A DNA stretch of 64,000 nucleotides from Cellulomonas palmilytica (GTDB taxonomy: Bacteria > Actinomycetota > Actinomycetes > Actinomycetales > Cellulomonadaceae). The stretch lies in NCBI RefSeq assembly GCF_021590045.1, contig NZ_CP062221.1, positions 2,108,001-2,172,000 of the forward strand, read 5' to 3'. The position numbers were made by a program, and so were the translations under genes. The notes under the pieces are model-generated. The model saw only the letters and a list, made by a program, of their open reading frames with translations, ran no database searches and was not told the DNA's origin. Shown here piece by piece: positions 39,933-48,222 of the stretch (its first letter is position 1; every line of letters begins with the position of its first letter).

Positions 39933-40388
39933 ATGGTGGACACAGGGCGGGCCAGGAAGCTGGCCGAGAGGATCCAGCAGGTCGTCGCGCAGATGCTCGA
40001 CACGCGGATCAAGGACCCGAGGCTCGGGTTCGTGACCGTGACCGACGTGCGTGTCACGGGCGACCTGCAGCACGCCGACATCTACTACACGGTGTACGGG
40101 GACGACGAGGCGCGCACCGGCAGCGCCGCGGCGCTGGAGTCGGCGAAGGGCGTCATCCGCTCCGAGGTCGGCAAGCAGACCGGGGTGCGGCTCACGCCGA
40201 CGCTCGCGTTCCACCTGGACGCGGTGCCCGAGACGGCCGCGCACCTCGAGCAGGCGCTCGCCGACGCGGCGCGCCGGGACGCCGAGCTGCAGGCGATCGC
40301 GCGCTCGGCGTCGTACGCCGGTGAGCCTGACCCGTACCGTCGGCCTGCCGACGAGGACGAGGACGACGAGGGCGACACGCGCGCCTGA
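39933..40388 (+). CDS. rbfA: 30S ribosome-binding factor A
   Basis: Late 30S assembly factor with a KH-like fold. The 151-residue protein shows the family features [53 protein letters not shown] and [20 protein letters not shown]. The C-terminus is acidic (DEDEDDEGD). ATG at 39933 follows GGAGGG. It is separated from infB by the nested palindrome and from the next plus-strand gene by an MFS/TetR pair, whereas truB normally follows rbfA directly or closely. Confidence 0.95.
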   Translation: MVDTGRARKLAERIQQVVAQMLDTRIKDPRLGFVTVTDVRVTGDLQHADIYYTVYGDDEARTGSAAALESAKGVIRSEVGKQTGVRLTPTLAFHLDAVPETAAHLEQALADAARRDAELQAIARSASYAGEPDPYRRPADEDEDDEGDTRA

Positions 40389-40401
40389 TCCGCCGTCCAT
40401 G

Positions 40402-40448
40402 CACACGCCGAGGGCGCCCCGATCCGTTCGGGGCGCCCTCGGCGTGTG
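40402..40448. terminator. 21-bp bidirectional hairpin between rbfA and the MFS gene
   Basis: Bases 40402-40422 and 40428-40448 are perfect reverse complements around the loop TCCGT. The element lies between two convergent genes and can serve both. Confidence 0.85.
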
Positions 40449-40455
40449 TCCGGGC

Positions 40456-41982
40456 TCAGCGGGTGGCGAGGGCCGGTTCGGCCGCTGCGTCCGCCCGTGC
40501 GTCCGCCTCGGTGCCGTTGGTGGACAGCGGCGGGGTGTCGGGGGTGATGCGGCCCGTCGAGCGCGGCATGAACGCCGCGACGACCGCGCCGAGGCCGACG
40601 ACCGCGGCGCCCACGAAGGCCGCGGGCCGCAGCCCCTGGGCGAAGCCGTCCGGGGTGAGGGTGCCGTCGGCAGCCTGGAACACGGCCACGATCACCGCGA
40701 CGCCGACCGCACCGCCCACCTCGCGGATGGTCGAGTTCACCGAGCTCGCGGTGCCGTGGTCGGGCGAGGCCATGTCCGCGAGGACCGCGGTCGCGGACGG
40801 GGCGAACGTGAGGCCCATGCCGATCCCGGCCAGCGCCAGGCCCGGGACGAGGTCCGCGTACACGGTCGCGTCGCCGACCACAGCCGCCTGCCACGCCAGA
40901 CCCACGGCCTGCAGGGCGAGGCCGGACGCGAGGAGCGGGCGGACGCCCAGCCGCGGCGCCAGGAGACCGGCGACGGGTGCGACGAGCATGGGCGCGGCGG
41001 TCCACGGCAGCGTCCGCACGCCCGCCTCCAGCGGGCTGTAGCCCATGCCGATCTGCAGGTACTGCGAGAGCACGAACACGGTGCCGAACACGCCGACCGA
41101 GAACAGGAACGCGCTGCCGTTCGCGACCGAGAACGAGCGCACGCGGAACAGGGACAGTGGGACCAGCGGGTGGTCGGTGCGGGCCTCGCGGCGCAGGAAG
41201 GCGGCGAGCAGGCCGACGCCCACGACGGTCGTGCCGACGACCGGGGCCGAGCCCCAGCCCTCGTCGTTGCCGTTCACGACGGCCCACACGAGCAGCAGGA
41301 CGCCGAGTCCGGCGAGCATCAGGCCGAGCACGTCGATGCGCTGGGCGCGCCCGTACGACTCGGGCAGCACGCGCATCACGAGGGGGATCGCGACGACCGC
41401 GACGGGCACGTTGATCCAGAAGATGGCCTGCCAGGAGATGCCGTCGACGACCGCGCCGCCGATCACGGGCCCCAGCGCGACGCCGAGCCCGGACACCGCA
41501 CCCCAGACACCGATCGCCATCGCGCGCCGCGCGGGTGGGACGGCCGCTGCGAGGAGCGTGAGGGACAGGGGCATGACGGCCGCGGCGCCCGCGCCCTGCA
41601 CGGTGCGCGCCGCGATGAGCATCTCGGGCGTGGTGGACATCGCGGACGCGATCGACGCGAGCGCGAACAGCACGATGCCGCCGACGAACACGCGCCGCCG
41701 GCCGAGGCGGTCGCCGAGGCTCGCGGCCGCGATCATGAGGGAGGCGAACGCGAGCGTGTACGCGTTGACCATCCACTGCAGCTCCGCCAGCGACGCCGAC
41801 AGCTCGGTGCGCAGCACGGGCAGGGCCGTGGTCATGACGAGGTTGTCGAGGGTGGCCATGAACATCGGCAGCGACGCCGCGACGAGCGCGATGCCGGTGC
41901 CGGCGCCGGCGCGGCGAGCGTCTCTGCCCGGGGCCGCGGGTGCCGCGCCCGGTGGGGTCCCGTCGGTCTGGTGCGTGGTCAT
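40456..41982 (-). CDS. MFS transporter, EmrB/QacA (DHA2) type
   Basis: A 508-residue major-facilitator drug:H+ antiporter-like protein; the length and hydrophobic spacing suit 14 transmembrane helices. Motifs seen are LDNLVMTTALPVLRTELSAS (first helix), SLGDRLGRRRVFVGG (motif A) and GLGVALGPVIGGAVVDG (motif C, antiporter). The first residues and the C-terminus are polar. ATG at 41982 follows GGGGAGC on the minus strand. It is divergent from a TetR-type repressor gene, the classical efflux-pump/repressor pairing; its natural substrate is not known. Confidence 0.9.
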   Translation of the reverse strand: MTTHQTDGTPPGAAPAAPGRDARRAGAGTGIALVAASLPMFMATLDNLVMTTALPVLRTELSASLAELQWMVNAYTLAFASLMIAAASLGDRLGRRRVFVGGIVLFALASIASAMSTTPEMLIAARTVQGAGAAAVMPLSLTLLAAAVPPARRAMAIGVWGAVSGLGVALGPVIGGAVVDGISWQAIFWINVPVAVVAIPLVMRVLPESYGRAQRIDVLGLMLAGLGVLLLVWAVVNGNDEGWGSAPVVGTTVVGVGLLAAFLRREARTDHPLVPLSLFRVRSFSVANGSAFLFSVGVFGTVFVLSQYLQIGMGYSPLEAGVRTLPWTAAPMLVAPVAGLLAPRLGVRPLLASGLALQAVGLAWQAAVVGDATVYADLVPGLALAGIGMGLTFAPSATAVLADMASPDHGTASSVNSTIREVGGAVGVAVIVAVFQAADGTLTPDGFAQGLRPAAFVGAAVVGLGAVVAAFMPRSTGRITPDTPPLSTNGTEADARADAAAEPALATR

Positions 41983-42031
41983 CGGAAGCTCCCCTGCTGG
42001 GTCCCGCCCGGACGACTGCTGCCCGGGGCTG

Positions 42032-42060
42032 CTTGTTGGCATTGAGTGATTACTAACAAG
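42032..42060. promoter_or_regulatory. Candidate TetR operator between the MFS and TetR genes
   Basis: An AT-rich island holds CTTGTT (42032-42037) and AACAAG (42055-42060), an inverted repeat with a 17-bp spacer. Inside the spacer is the near-palindrome AGTGATTACT. Its position between the divergent starts fits an operator controlling both genes. Confidence 0.5.
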
Positions 42061-42082
42061 AGCGACCGTAGGCATCGGCTGA

Positions 42083-42088
42083 TAACCT
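42083..42088 (+). promoter_or_regulatory. Candidate -10 box of the leaderless TetR mRNA
   Basis: TAACCT fits TANNNT and is followed by 6 nt and the ATG at 42095. Confidence 0.55.
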
Positions 42089-42094
42089 GTCAAC

Positions 42095-42694
42095 ATGATC
42101 AGCGAGGCGCACCAGCGCGCGACGGAGCCCGGGCGCTCCGTCCGGATGTCGGGCGACGCCCGTCGCGAGCAGATCCTGGCGGCCGCGCGCCGGGTGTTCG
42201 CCGAGGGCGGCTTCTCCGCGACCACGGACGAGGTGGCCCGCGCGGCCGACGTCTCGCAGCCGTACGTCGTGCGCCTGTTCGGCTCCAAGCGGGACCTGTT
42301 CCTCGAGGCGTACCAGCAGGCCGCCGACCGGGTCGTCAGCACGCTCACGCTCGCCGCGCGCGAGGACGACCCCAAGGACGCGATGGGACGTGCGTACCTC
42401 GAGCTCATCGAGGACCGCGACCTGCTGCGCCTGCTCATGCACGGCTTCATCGCGAGCGCCGACGAGCAGGTCGGGCGCGCCGCGAGGCACTGCCTGGGGG
42501 AGGCGTACCGGCTCTACGTCGAGGCCACGGGCGCGACCCCCGACGAGGCGCGTCAGTTCGTCGCGTTCGGCATGCTGCTCAACGTGCTCGTCGCGACCGA
42601 CGCCGAGTCCCACCCGGGCGAGGACCCCGGCATGGACGGGCTGCTCGAGTGCGTCGCTCTGACCGCCCACCGCGCGGCCGCGGGTGGCGCGTGA
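42095..42694 (+). CDS. TetR/AcrR family transcriptional regulator
   Basis: A 199-residue repressor. The N-terminal helix-turn-helix domain is clear: ARREQILAAARRVFAEGGFS, TTDEVARAADVSQPYVVRLF and GSKRDLFLEAYQQAADR. The C-terminal ligand-binding domain is helical. It is divergent from the MFS gene, which it probably represses. Its stop overlaps the truB GTG (GTGA), so the essential pseudouridine synthase downstream is translationally coupled to this accessory regulator. The start lacks a ribosome-binding site and has a leaderless-type promoter. Confidence 0.92.
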   Translation: MISEAHQRATEPGRSVRMSGDARREQILAAARRVFAEGGFSATTDEVARAADVSQPYVVRLFGSKRDLFLEAYQQAADRVVSTLTLAAREDDPKDAMGRAYLELIEDRDLLRLLMHGFIASADEQVGRAARHCLGEAYRLYVEATGATPDEARQFVAFGMLLNVLVATDAESHPGEDPGMDGLLECVALTAHRAAAGGA

Positions 42695-43749
42695 CCGCCC
42701 CCGGGACCGGCGCCCAGGCCGACGCGCGGGACCTTGCCCAGGCCGACGCGCGGGACCGCGCCCGGGCCGACGCGACGACGCGGGCCCGTGCGCGCCGGGC
42801 GGCGCAGGGCGAGCGGCCACGACGCAGGCCGACCGCCGCGGACGGGTTCGTCGTCGTCGACAAGCCCGCCGGGTGGACGAGCCACGACGTGGTCGCGCGC
42901 ATGCGGGGCATCGCCGGCACGCGCAAGGTCGGGCACGCGGGCACGCTCGACCCGATGGCGACCGGCGTCCTCGTCGTCGGCGTGGGGCGGGCGACGCGCC
43001 TGCTGACCTACGTCGTCGGCGCGGACAAGGCGTACACCGCGACCGTCCGGCTGGGCGTCGCGACGACGACCGAGGACGCCGAGGGCGAGGTCACGCACGC
43101 CGACGACGCCGCGCACGTGTCGCGCGCGCAGGTCGAGGCCGTGGCGCGCACGCTCACCGGCGAGATCCTGCAGGTCCCCAGCGCCGTCTCGGCGATCAAG
43201 GTCGACGGCGAGCGGGCGTACGCGCGGGTCCGGGCGGGCGAGCACGTCGAGCTCGCGGCGCGGCCCGTGACCGTCCACGAGCTCGTCGTCGACGACGTGC
43301 GCGAGGCCGAGGCGAACGGCGTGCGGGTGCTCGACGTCGACATCCGGACCGTCGTCTCGTCGGGGACGTACGTGCGTGCGCTCGCGCGCGACCTCGGTGC
43401 CGCGCTCGGCGTCGGTGCCCACCTCACCGCGCTGCGGCGCACGCGCGTGGGCGGCTACACGCTCGACGACGCCCGCACGCTCGAGGAGCTCGCGGCGTCC
43501 CCCGACGACGTGCCCGTCGAGGTCATGGCGCTCGCGGACGCGGCGCGCGCCACGTTCCCCGTGCGCCTGGTCGACGAGGCCGAGGAGCGGTCGCTCGGGT
43601 GCGGGCAGGCCCTGCGCGCCGACGGCTCGGCGCCCGCCCACGACCCGGAGGCGACCGTCGCGGCGATCGGCCCGACCGGCCGCCTGGTCGCGTTGCTGCG
43701 GCTGCGGGAGGGCAAGGCGCGTCCGGTGCTGGTGCTCCCGGCCGACTGA
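42691..43749 (+). CDS. truB: tRNA pseudouridine55 synthase TruB
   Basis: Makes the universal pseudouridine 55 in the T-loop of tRNAs. The catalytic domain begins GFVVVDKPAGWTSHDVVARM. The catalytic Asp lies in KVGHAGTLDPMATGVLVVG. Further motifs are ADKAYTATVRLGVATTT, QVPSAVSAIKVDGERAYARV and SSGTYVRALARDLG. A C-terminal PUA-like domain follows. GTG at 42691 overlaps the TetR stop and gives 352 residues. The first 50 are a low-complexity Ala/Arg/Asp extension encoded partly by a 24-bp tandem repeat. An internal start nearer residue 45 cannot be excluded. Confidence 0.94.
   Translation: MTAPGTGAQADARDLAQADARDRARADATTRARARRAAQGERPRRRPTAADGFVVVDKPAGWTSHDVVARMRGIAGTRKVGHAGTLDPMATGVLVVGVGRATRLLTYVVGADKAYTATVRLGVATTTEDAEGEVTHADDAAHVSRAQVEAVARTLTGEILQVPSAVSAIKVDGERAYARVRAGEHVELAARPVTVHELVVDDVREAEANGVRVLDVDIRTVVSSGTYVRALARDLGAALGVGAHLTALRRTRVGGYTLDDARTLEELAASPDDVPVEVMALADAARATFPVRLVDEAEERSLGCGQALRADGSAPAHDPEATVAAIGPTGRLVALLRLREGKARPVLVLPAD
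42713..42776. repeat. 24-bp tandem repeat at the 5' end of truB
   Basis: Units at 42713-42736 and 42737-42760 differ only in the final triplet, and a partial third unit follows to about 42776. In frame they encode the octapeptide QADARDLA/QADARDRA and a decayed copy. Confidence 0.85.
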
Positions 43750-43847
43750 CCCGCCGACAGCCGTCCGCCGACCGCGTGACCGGCCCGGCCCGCGGCACTC
43801 GTGCGGAGGTCACCGGTCCGGGTGACATGCGCGCTGACGTGCACCTT

Positions 43848-43878
43848 GAACCGGTTCGGCTGCTCGGAACCGGTTCCG
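43848..43878. promoter_or_regulatory. Two LacI-type palindromic operators upstream of the cellulase
   Basis: GAACCGGTTC (43848-43857) and CGGAACCGGTTCCG (43865-43878) are perfect palindromes with the same AACCGGTT core. Their centres are 19 bp apart, near two helical turns. A TACGGT -10-like box at 43897-43902 follows by 18 nt, so the second operator covers the -35 region. LacI-family regulators such as CelR/CebR control cellulases in Actinobacteria by binding CG-centred palindromes, though their known site has a different sequence. Confidence 0.7.
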
Positions 43879-43985
43879 CGCGTCCGGTTTGCGCGGTACG
43901 GTCCCACGAGGCGACGATCGAGGGTGGTGTCCGGCTCTCGTGGCAGCGCCGTCCCGGCCACCTGGCCCGGCCTCGAGGAGACGAT

Positions 43986-46900
43986 GTGGTTTCCTGGTCC
44001 CGCCGCCGTGCACGCACGGCTGTCCTGTCTGCCGGCGTCACCGCCGCAGCCCTGATCACCGCGACGGTCGTCGCGCCCGCCGCCCTCGCCGACCCCGTGG
44101 AGTCGTCGCACGACTTCGAGTCCGGGACGCAGGGCTGGTACAGCTACGGGGGCGACTCGTCGTCCTCGGTCGTCGACGGCGAGCTCTGCGTGGTCGTGCC
44201 CGCCGGCACGACGAACCCGTGGGACGTCGCGGCGCAGCACGACGACGTGACGTTCGAGGCGGGCGGCACCTACACGGTGTCGTTCACCGCGCACGCGACC
44301 GAGGAGGTCTCGGTCAACCTGCGGGCGGGCATCGGGTGGCCGGACGACGTGTCGTCGACCGTCGCCCTGGCACCCGAGGAGCAGGAGTACTCGTTCTCCT
44401 GGACCCCCGAGTTCAGCGGGTCCGGCAACCTGTCGTTCCAGCTCGGGGCGCAGGACGTCGACTACACGTTCTGCCTCGACGACTTCCAGCTGGTCGGCGA
44501 CCGGGAGCTGATCCCGGACACCAGCTTCGACGGTGTGCTGCCCGAGGGCTGGAGCGCGGCCGGCTGGACCGTGACGTCCGAGCCGGGTGAGGGCGAGCCG
44601 CTGTGCTTCGAGGTCCCGGCCGACTCGAACCAGTACGCGGGTCTCGTGCTCAACGGCCTGCCGATCGAGGAGGGCTCCAACTACCGCCTCACGTTCACGG
44701 CCAGCTCGAGCAACGCCGCGACGATCCGCACGATCGTCGGCGAGAACGCCGAGCCGTGGCGCGCGGCCTTCGCCGACAACACGCCGCTGTCGACCGAGCT
44801 GACCGAGCACGTGCTCGCGTTCACCTCGCCCGTGTCTTTCCCGGCCGAGTCCGACGACCCGGCGGTCGGCGTCGGGCAGGTCGCGCTGCAGATGGGTGAC
44901 CGCGGCGCGTTCACGTTCTGCATCACGAGCCTGTCGCTCAAGAAGGTCGCCACGCCGCCGCCGCCGTACGAGCCCGACGTGCGCGGTCCCGTGCGCGTCA
45001 ACCAGCTCGGCTACCTGCCGGACGGGCCGAAGAACGCGACGGTCGTGAGCGACGCGGCCGAGCCGCTCGCGTGGCGGCTCGAGGACTCGTCGGGCACCAC
45101 GGTCGCTTCCGGTGAGGCGACGCCCGCCGGGCTCGACGCCTCGTCGCAGCTCGAGGTGCAGACGATCGACTTCTCGTCGTACAAGAAGTCCGGCACCGGC
45201 TACACGCTCGTCGTGGGGGAGGACCGCAGCGACCCGTTCGCGATCGCGTCGGACCTGTACGCCCAGCTGCGCTACGACGCGCTGAACTACTTCTACCCGG
45301 TGCGCTCGGGCATCGCGGTCGACGTGCCGGACGACCGGTACGACCGGCCCGCGGGCCACGTGTCCGGGCCGGACGGCGAGGTCAACAAGGGCGATCTCGA
45401 CGTGAAGTGCCTCACCGCGGCCGAGGACGGCGCGAGCTGGTCCTACGGCACGTGGACCTGCCCGACGGGCTACTCGCTCGACGTCGTCGGCGGCTGGTAC
45501 GACGCCGGTGACCACGGCAAGTACGTCGTCAACGGCGGCATCGCGGTCGCGCAGCTCCTGAGCACGTACGAGCGGACCCTGCACACGAAGAACGCGGCGA
45601 AGGGCGCCCTGGCGGACGGCACGCTCGACGTGCCGGCCGACGAGAGCGGCAACGGCGTGCCGGACGTCCTCGACGAGGCGCGCTGGGAGCTCGAGTTCTT
45701 CCTCGCGATGCAGGTGCCCGCGAAGTCCGGCATGACGGTCTCCGCGACCGACCAGCGCTCGCTCGACGGGCTCGTGCACCACAAGATCCACGACGTCGGC
45801 TGGACCGGCCTGGGGCTCCTGCCCTCGGAGGACCCGCAGCAGCGACGCCTGCACCGGCCCTCGACGGCTGCGACGCTCAACGTGGCCGCCACGGCCGCGC
45901 AGGGTGCGCGCCTGTTCGAGAAGTACGACAAGGCGTTCGCCCAGCAGCTCCTGAGCGTCGCGCGGTCCACGTACGCGGCCGCCAAGCGGGTGCCCGACCT
46001 GTACGCGCCGCAGTCCGCGGGCCAGAACGGCGGCGGACCGTACGACGACACGAACGTGACCGACGAGTTCTACTGGGCGGCCGCCGAGCTCTACCTCACG
46101 ACGGGCGAGAAGGCCTTCGAGAAGGACCTGCAGAACAGCCCCGTCGCGACGAGCGACATCTGGGAGCGTTCCGGGTTCTCGTGGGGGAGCGTGGCGGCGC
46201 TCGGTCGCCTCGACCTCGCGACGGTGCCGAGCAAGCTGGCGACCCGCAAGGCCGTGCAGGCGTCCGTCGTGGCCGGGGCCGACAAGCTCCTCGCGTGGCA
46301 GCGGGCCGAGGCGTTCGGCACCGCGTACCCGGGCAACGACGACGGCTCGTACGTCTGGGGCTCGAGCTCGTCCGTGCTCAACAACCAGGTCGTCCTCGCC
46401 ACGGCGTACGACCTGACGGGCGACGCGAAGTACGCGAACGCGGTGCTGGAGTCGATGGACTACCTGCTGGGTCGCAACGCGCTGAACAACTCGTACATCA
46501 CGGGGTACGGCACGAAGTTCTCATCGCACCAGCACAGCCGGTGGCTCGTCCCGCCGCCGCCGGGGACGATCTCGGGTGGCCCGAACTCGCAGAGCAGCAC
46601 GTGGGACCCGGTCATGAACCGGATCTACCCGCCCGGTCACGACTGCGCCCCGCAGCTCTGCTACATCGACGACATCGAGGCGTGGTCCGTCAACGAGCTG
46701 ACCATCAACTGGAACGCCCCGATGTCCTGGGTCGCCTCCTTCGTGGCCGACCTCGGCGTGAGCGGGGTCCCGGCCGCGCCGGTCGTGACCAAGCACCCGT
46801 CGTCGGTGTCGGCGAAGAAGGGCACCTCGGTCGCGCTGAGCGCTGCTGCGGCCGGCAAGCCTGCGCCGACCGTGCAGTGGCAGGTGCGCAACGCGAAGGG

Positions 46901-47120
46901 CGCATGGGTCGACGTGCCCGGCGGGAAGACGACGACGCTGCGGGTCATCGTGTCGGCGGCGACCGACGGCGCCCGGTACCGCGCGGTGTTCCGCAACGCG
47001 TCCGGCACGGTCGTCACGGACGTCGCGACGGTCACGGTGCTGCCCGGCCCCAAGGGCCCCGCGCCGAAGGGCCCGGGTCCGATCGTCCCCGCACCCAAGC
47101 CGGGTCCCGGCCGCGGGTGA
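43986..47120 (+). CDS. Secreted family 9 endoglucanase with tandem CBM4 modules, CenC-like
   Basis: A 1044-residue extracellular beta-1,4-glucanase that attacks cellulose. GTG at 43986 follows GAGGAG. The signal peptide ends near residue 34 (VVAPAALA). Two CBM4-type modules follow (about 35-171 and 172-322); an Ig-like domain spans about 330-420 (VNQLGYLPDGPKNATVVSDA). The GH9 catalytic domain runs to about 918, with GGWYDAGDHGKYVVNGG (nucleophile/base Asp near 505) and WSVNELTINWNAPMSW (acid Glu near 904). A C-terminal Ig-like domain (HPSSVSAKKGTSVALSAAAA) and a Pro-Lys-Gly tail end it. The modular order is that of Cellulomonas fimi CenC. Paired LacI-type operators suggest induction by cello-oligosaccharides. 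Confidence 0.94.
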   Translation: MVSWSRRRARTAVLSAGVTAAALITATVVAPAALADPVESSHDFESGTQGWYSYGGDSSSSVVDGELCVVVPAGTTNPWDVAAQHDDVTFEAGGTYTVSFTAHATEEVSVNLRAGIGWPDDVSSTVALAPEEQEYSFSWTPEFSGSGNLSFQLGAQDVDYTFCLDDFQLVGDRELIPDTSFDGVLPEGWSAAGWTVTSEPGEGEPLCFEVPADSNQYAGLVLNGLPIEEGSNYRLTFTASSSNAATIRTIVGENAEPWRAAFADNTPLSTELTEHVLAFTSPVSFPAESDDPAVGVGQVALQMGDRGAFTFCITSLSLKKVATPPPPYEPDVRGPVRVNQLGYLPDGPKNATVVSDAAEPLAWRLEDSSGTTVASGEATPAGLDASSQLEVQTIDFSSYKKSGTGYTLVVGEDRSDPFAIASDLYAQLRYDALNYFYPVRSGIAVDVPDDRYDRPAGHVSGPDGEVNKGDLDVKCLTAAEDGASWSYGTWTCPTGYSLDVVGGWYDAGDHGKYVVNGGIAVAQLLSTYERTLHTKNAAKGALADGTLDVPADESGNGVPDVLDEARWELEFFLAMQVPAKSGMTVSATDQRSLDGLVHHKIHDVGWTGLGLLPSEDPQQRRLHRPSTAATLNVAATAAQGARLFEKYDKAFAQQLLSVARSTYAAAKRVPDLYAPQSAGQNGGGPYDDTNVTDEFYWAAAELYLTTGEKAFEKDLQNSPVATSDIWERSGFSWGSVAALGRLDLATVPSKLATRKAVQASVVAGADKLLAWQRAEAFGTAYPGNDDGSYVWGSSSSVLNNQVVLATAYDLTGDAKYANAVLESMDYLLGRNALNNSYITGYGTKFSSHQHSRWLVPPPPGTISGGPNSQSSTWDPVMNRIYPPGHDCAPQLCYIDDIEAWSVNELTINWNAPMSWVASFVADLGVSGVPAAPVVTKHPSSVSAKKGTSVALSAAAAGKPAPTVQWQVRNAKGAWVDVPGGKTTTLRVIVSAATDGARYRAVFRNASGTVVTDVATVTVLPGPKGPAPKGPGPIVPAPKPGPGRG

Positions 47121-47131
47121 CGTCACCGCAC

Positions 47132-47188
47132 CACACGGCGACCCCGCCACCGGCCCCCTCGGGGCGTCGGTGGCGGGGTCGCCGTGTG
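47132..47188 (+). terminator. 21-bp hairpin after the cellulase gene
   Basis: Bases 47132-47152 and 47168-47188 are perfect reverse complements. The 15-nt loop contains a further GCCCC/GGGGC pairing. It starts 12 nt after the cellulase stop. Confidence 0.88.
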
Positions 47189-47232
47189 CGAGCGGCGGTG
47201 GGACGGTGCGGTGGCGGGCCGTGACGCGGTGG

Positions 47233-47238
47233 CATGAT
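47233..47238 (+). promoter_or_regulatory. Candidate -10 box of a leaderless ribF mRNA
   Basis: CATGAT is followed by 6 nt and then the GTG at 47245; no ribosome-binding site is present. Confidence 0.5.
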
Positions 47239-47244
47239 CGGCGG

Positions 47245-48222
47245 GTGCATCGCTGGTCCGACCTCGCCGACGTCCCCGCGGACTTCGGCCCCACCGTCGT
47301 CACGCTCGGCAACTTCGACGGCGTCCACCGCGGCCACGCGAGCGTCCTGCGGCGCATGGCGGCCGACGCGCGGGCGCAGGGCTCGTCGGCGGTCGCGGTG
47401 ACGTTCACGCCGCACCCGCTGCAGGTGCACCGACCCCACGACGCGCCGCCGCTGATCACGGGCGACGAGGACCGGCTGGACCTGCTCGAGGCGACGGGTC
47501 TCGACGCGGTGCTGCTGCTTCCGTACTCGCTGGAGTTCGCGCGGCAGAGCCCCGAGGAGTTCGTCCGCACCTACCTCGTGGACGGCCTGCGGGCACGCAC
47601 GGTGGTCGTCGGGCGCGACGTGCGGTTCGGCTGGCAGAACTCGGGCGACCTGGCGACCATGGTCCAGCTCGGGCGCCGGCACGGCTTCGACGTCGAGGTG
47701 ATCGACGACATCACGCCGGACGACGAGGCCGGTGCGGCGCGGCGCTGGTCCTCGACGTGGGTGCGCGAGGCGCTCGCGGCGGGAGACGTCGAGCAGGCGG
47801 CGCGGGTCCTGGGCCGTCCGCACCGCCTGCGCGGGCTCGTCGTGCACGGCGACGCGCGCGGCCGCGAGCTCGGGTTCCCCACGGCCAACCTCGCGCAGGA
47901 CGCGGACGGCATGGTCCCCGCGGACGGCGTCTACGCGGGCTGGCTGCGGCGCACGCGCCGCGCGGACGGCACGGTGGCCGACGACCCGCGGCTGCCCGCC
48001 GCGGTGTCGATCGGCACGAACCCGACGTTCGACGGCGTGCAGCGCCGCGTCGAGGCCTACGTGCTGGACCGGACCGACCTCGACCTGTACGACGACGAGG
48101 TCGTCGTCGACCTCGTGGCGCGCCTGCGCCCCACGCTGCGGTTCTCGTCGGTCGACGAGCTGCTCGAGCAGATGCACGCGGACGTCGAGCGCGTCCGCGA
48201 GGTCCTCGCCGCGGACGGCTGA
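47245..48222 (+). CDS. ribF: Bifunctional riboflavin kinase/FAD synthetase
   Basis: Converts riboflavin to FMN and FMN to FAD. The N-terminal adenylyltransferase domain has VTLGNFDGVHRGHASVLRRM, LLPYSLEFARQSPEEFV and VVVGRDVRFGWQNSGD. The C-terminal flavokinase domain carries GRELGFPTANLAQD, VPADGVYAGWL and VSIGTNPTFDG, ending DVERVREVLAADG. GTG at 47245 gives 325 residues, the usual size, and matches the leaderless spacing. In most Actinobacteria ribF lies next to truB; here the cellulase separates them. Confidence 0.96.
   Translation: MHRWSDLADVPADFGPTVVTLGNFDGVHRGHASVLRRMAADARAQGSSAVAVTFTPHPLQVHRPHDAPPLITGDEDRLDLLEATGLDAVLLLPYSLEFARQSPEEFVRTYLVDGLRARTVVVGRDVRFGWQNSGDLATMVQLGRRHGFDVEVIDDITPDDEAGAARRWSSTWVREALAAGDVEQAARVLGRPHRLRGLVVHGDARGRELGFPTANLAQDADGMVPADGVYAGWLRRTRRADGTVADDPRLPAAVSIGTNPTFDGVQRRVEAYVLDRTDLDLYDDEVVVDLVARLRPTLRFSSVDELLEQMHADVERVREVLAADG

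Noticed and set aside
47189..47244. FMN riboswitch upstream of ribF
   Set aside because: Only 56 nt lie between the preceding hairpin and the start codon, and the -10 box is 6 nt from the GTG, leaving no room for an aptamer.
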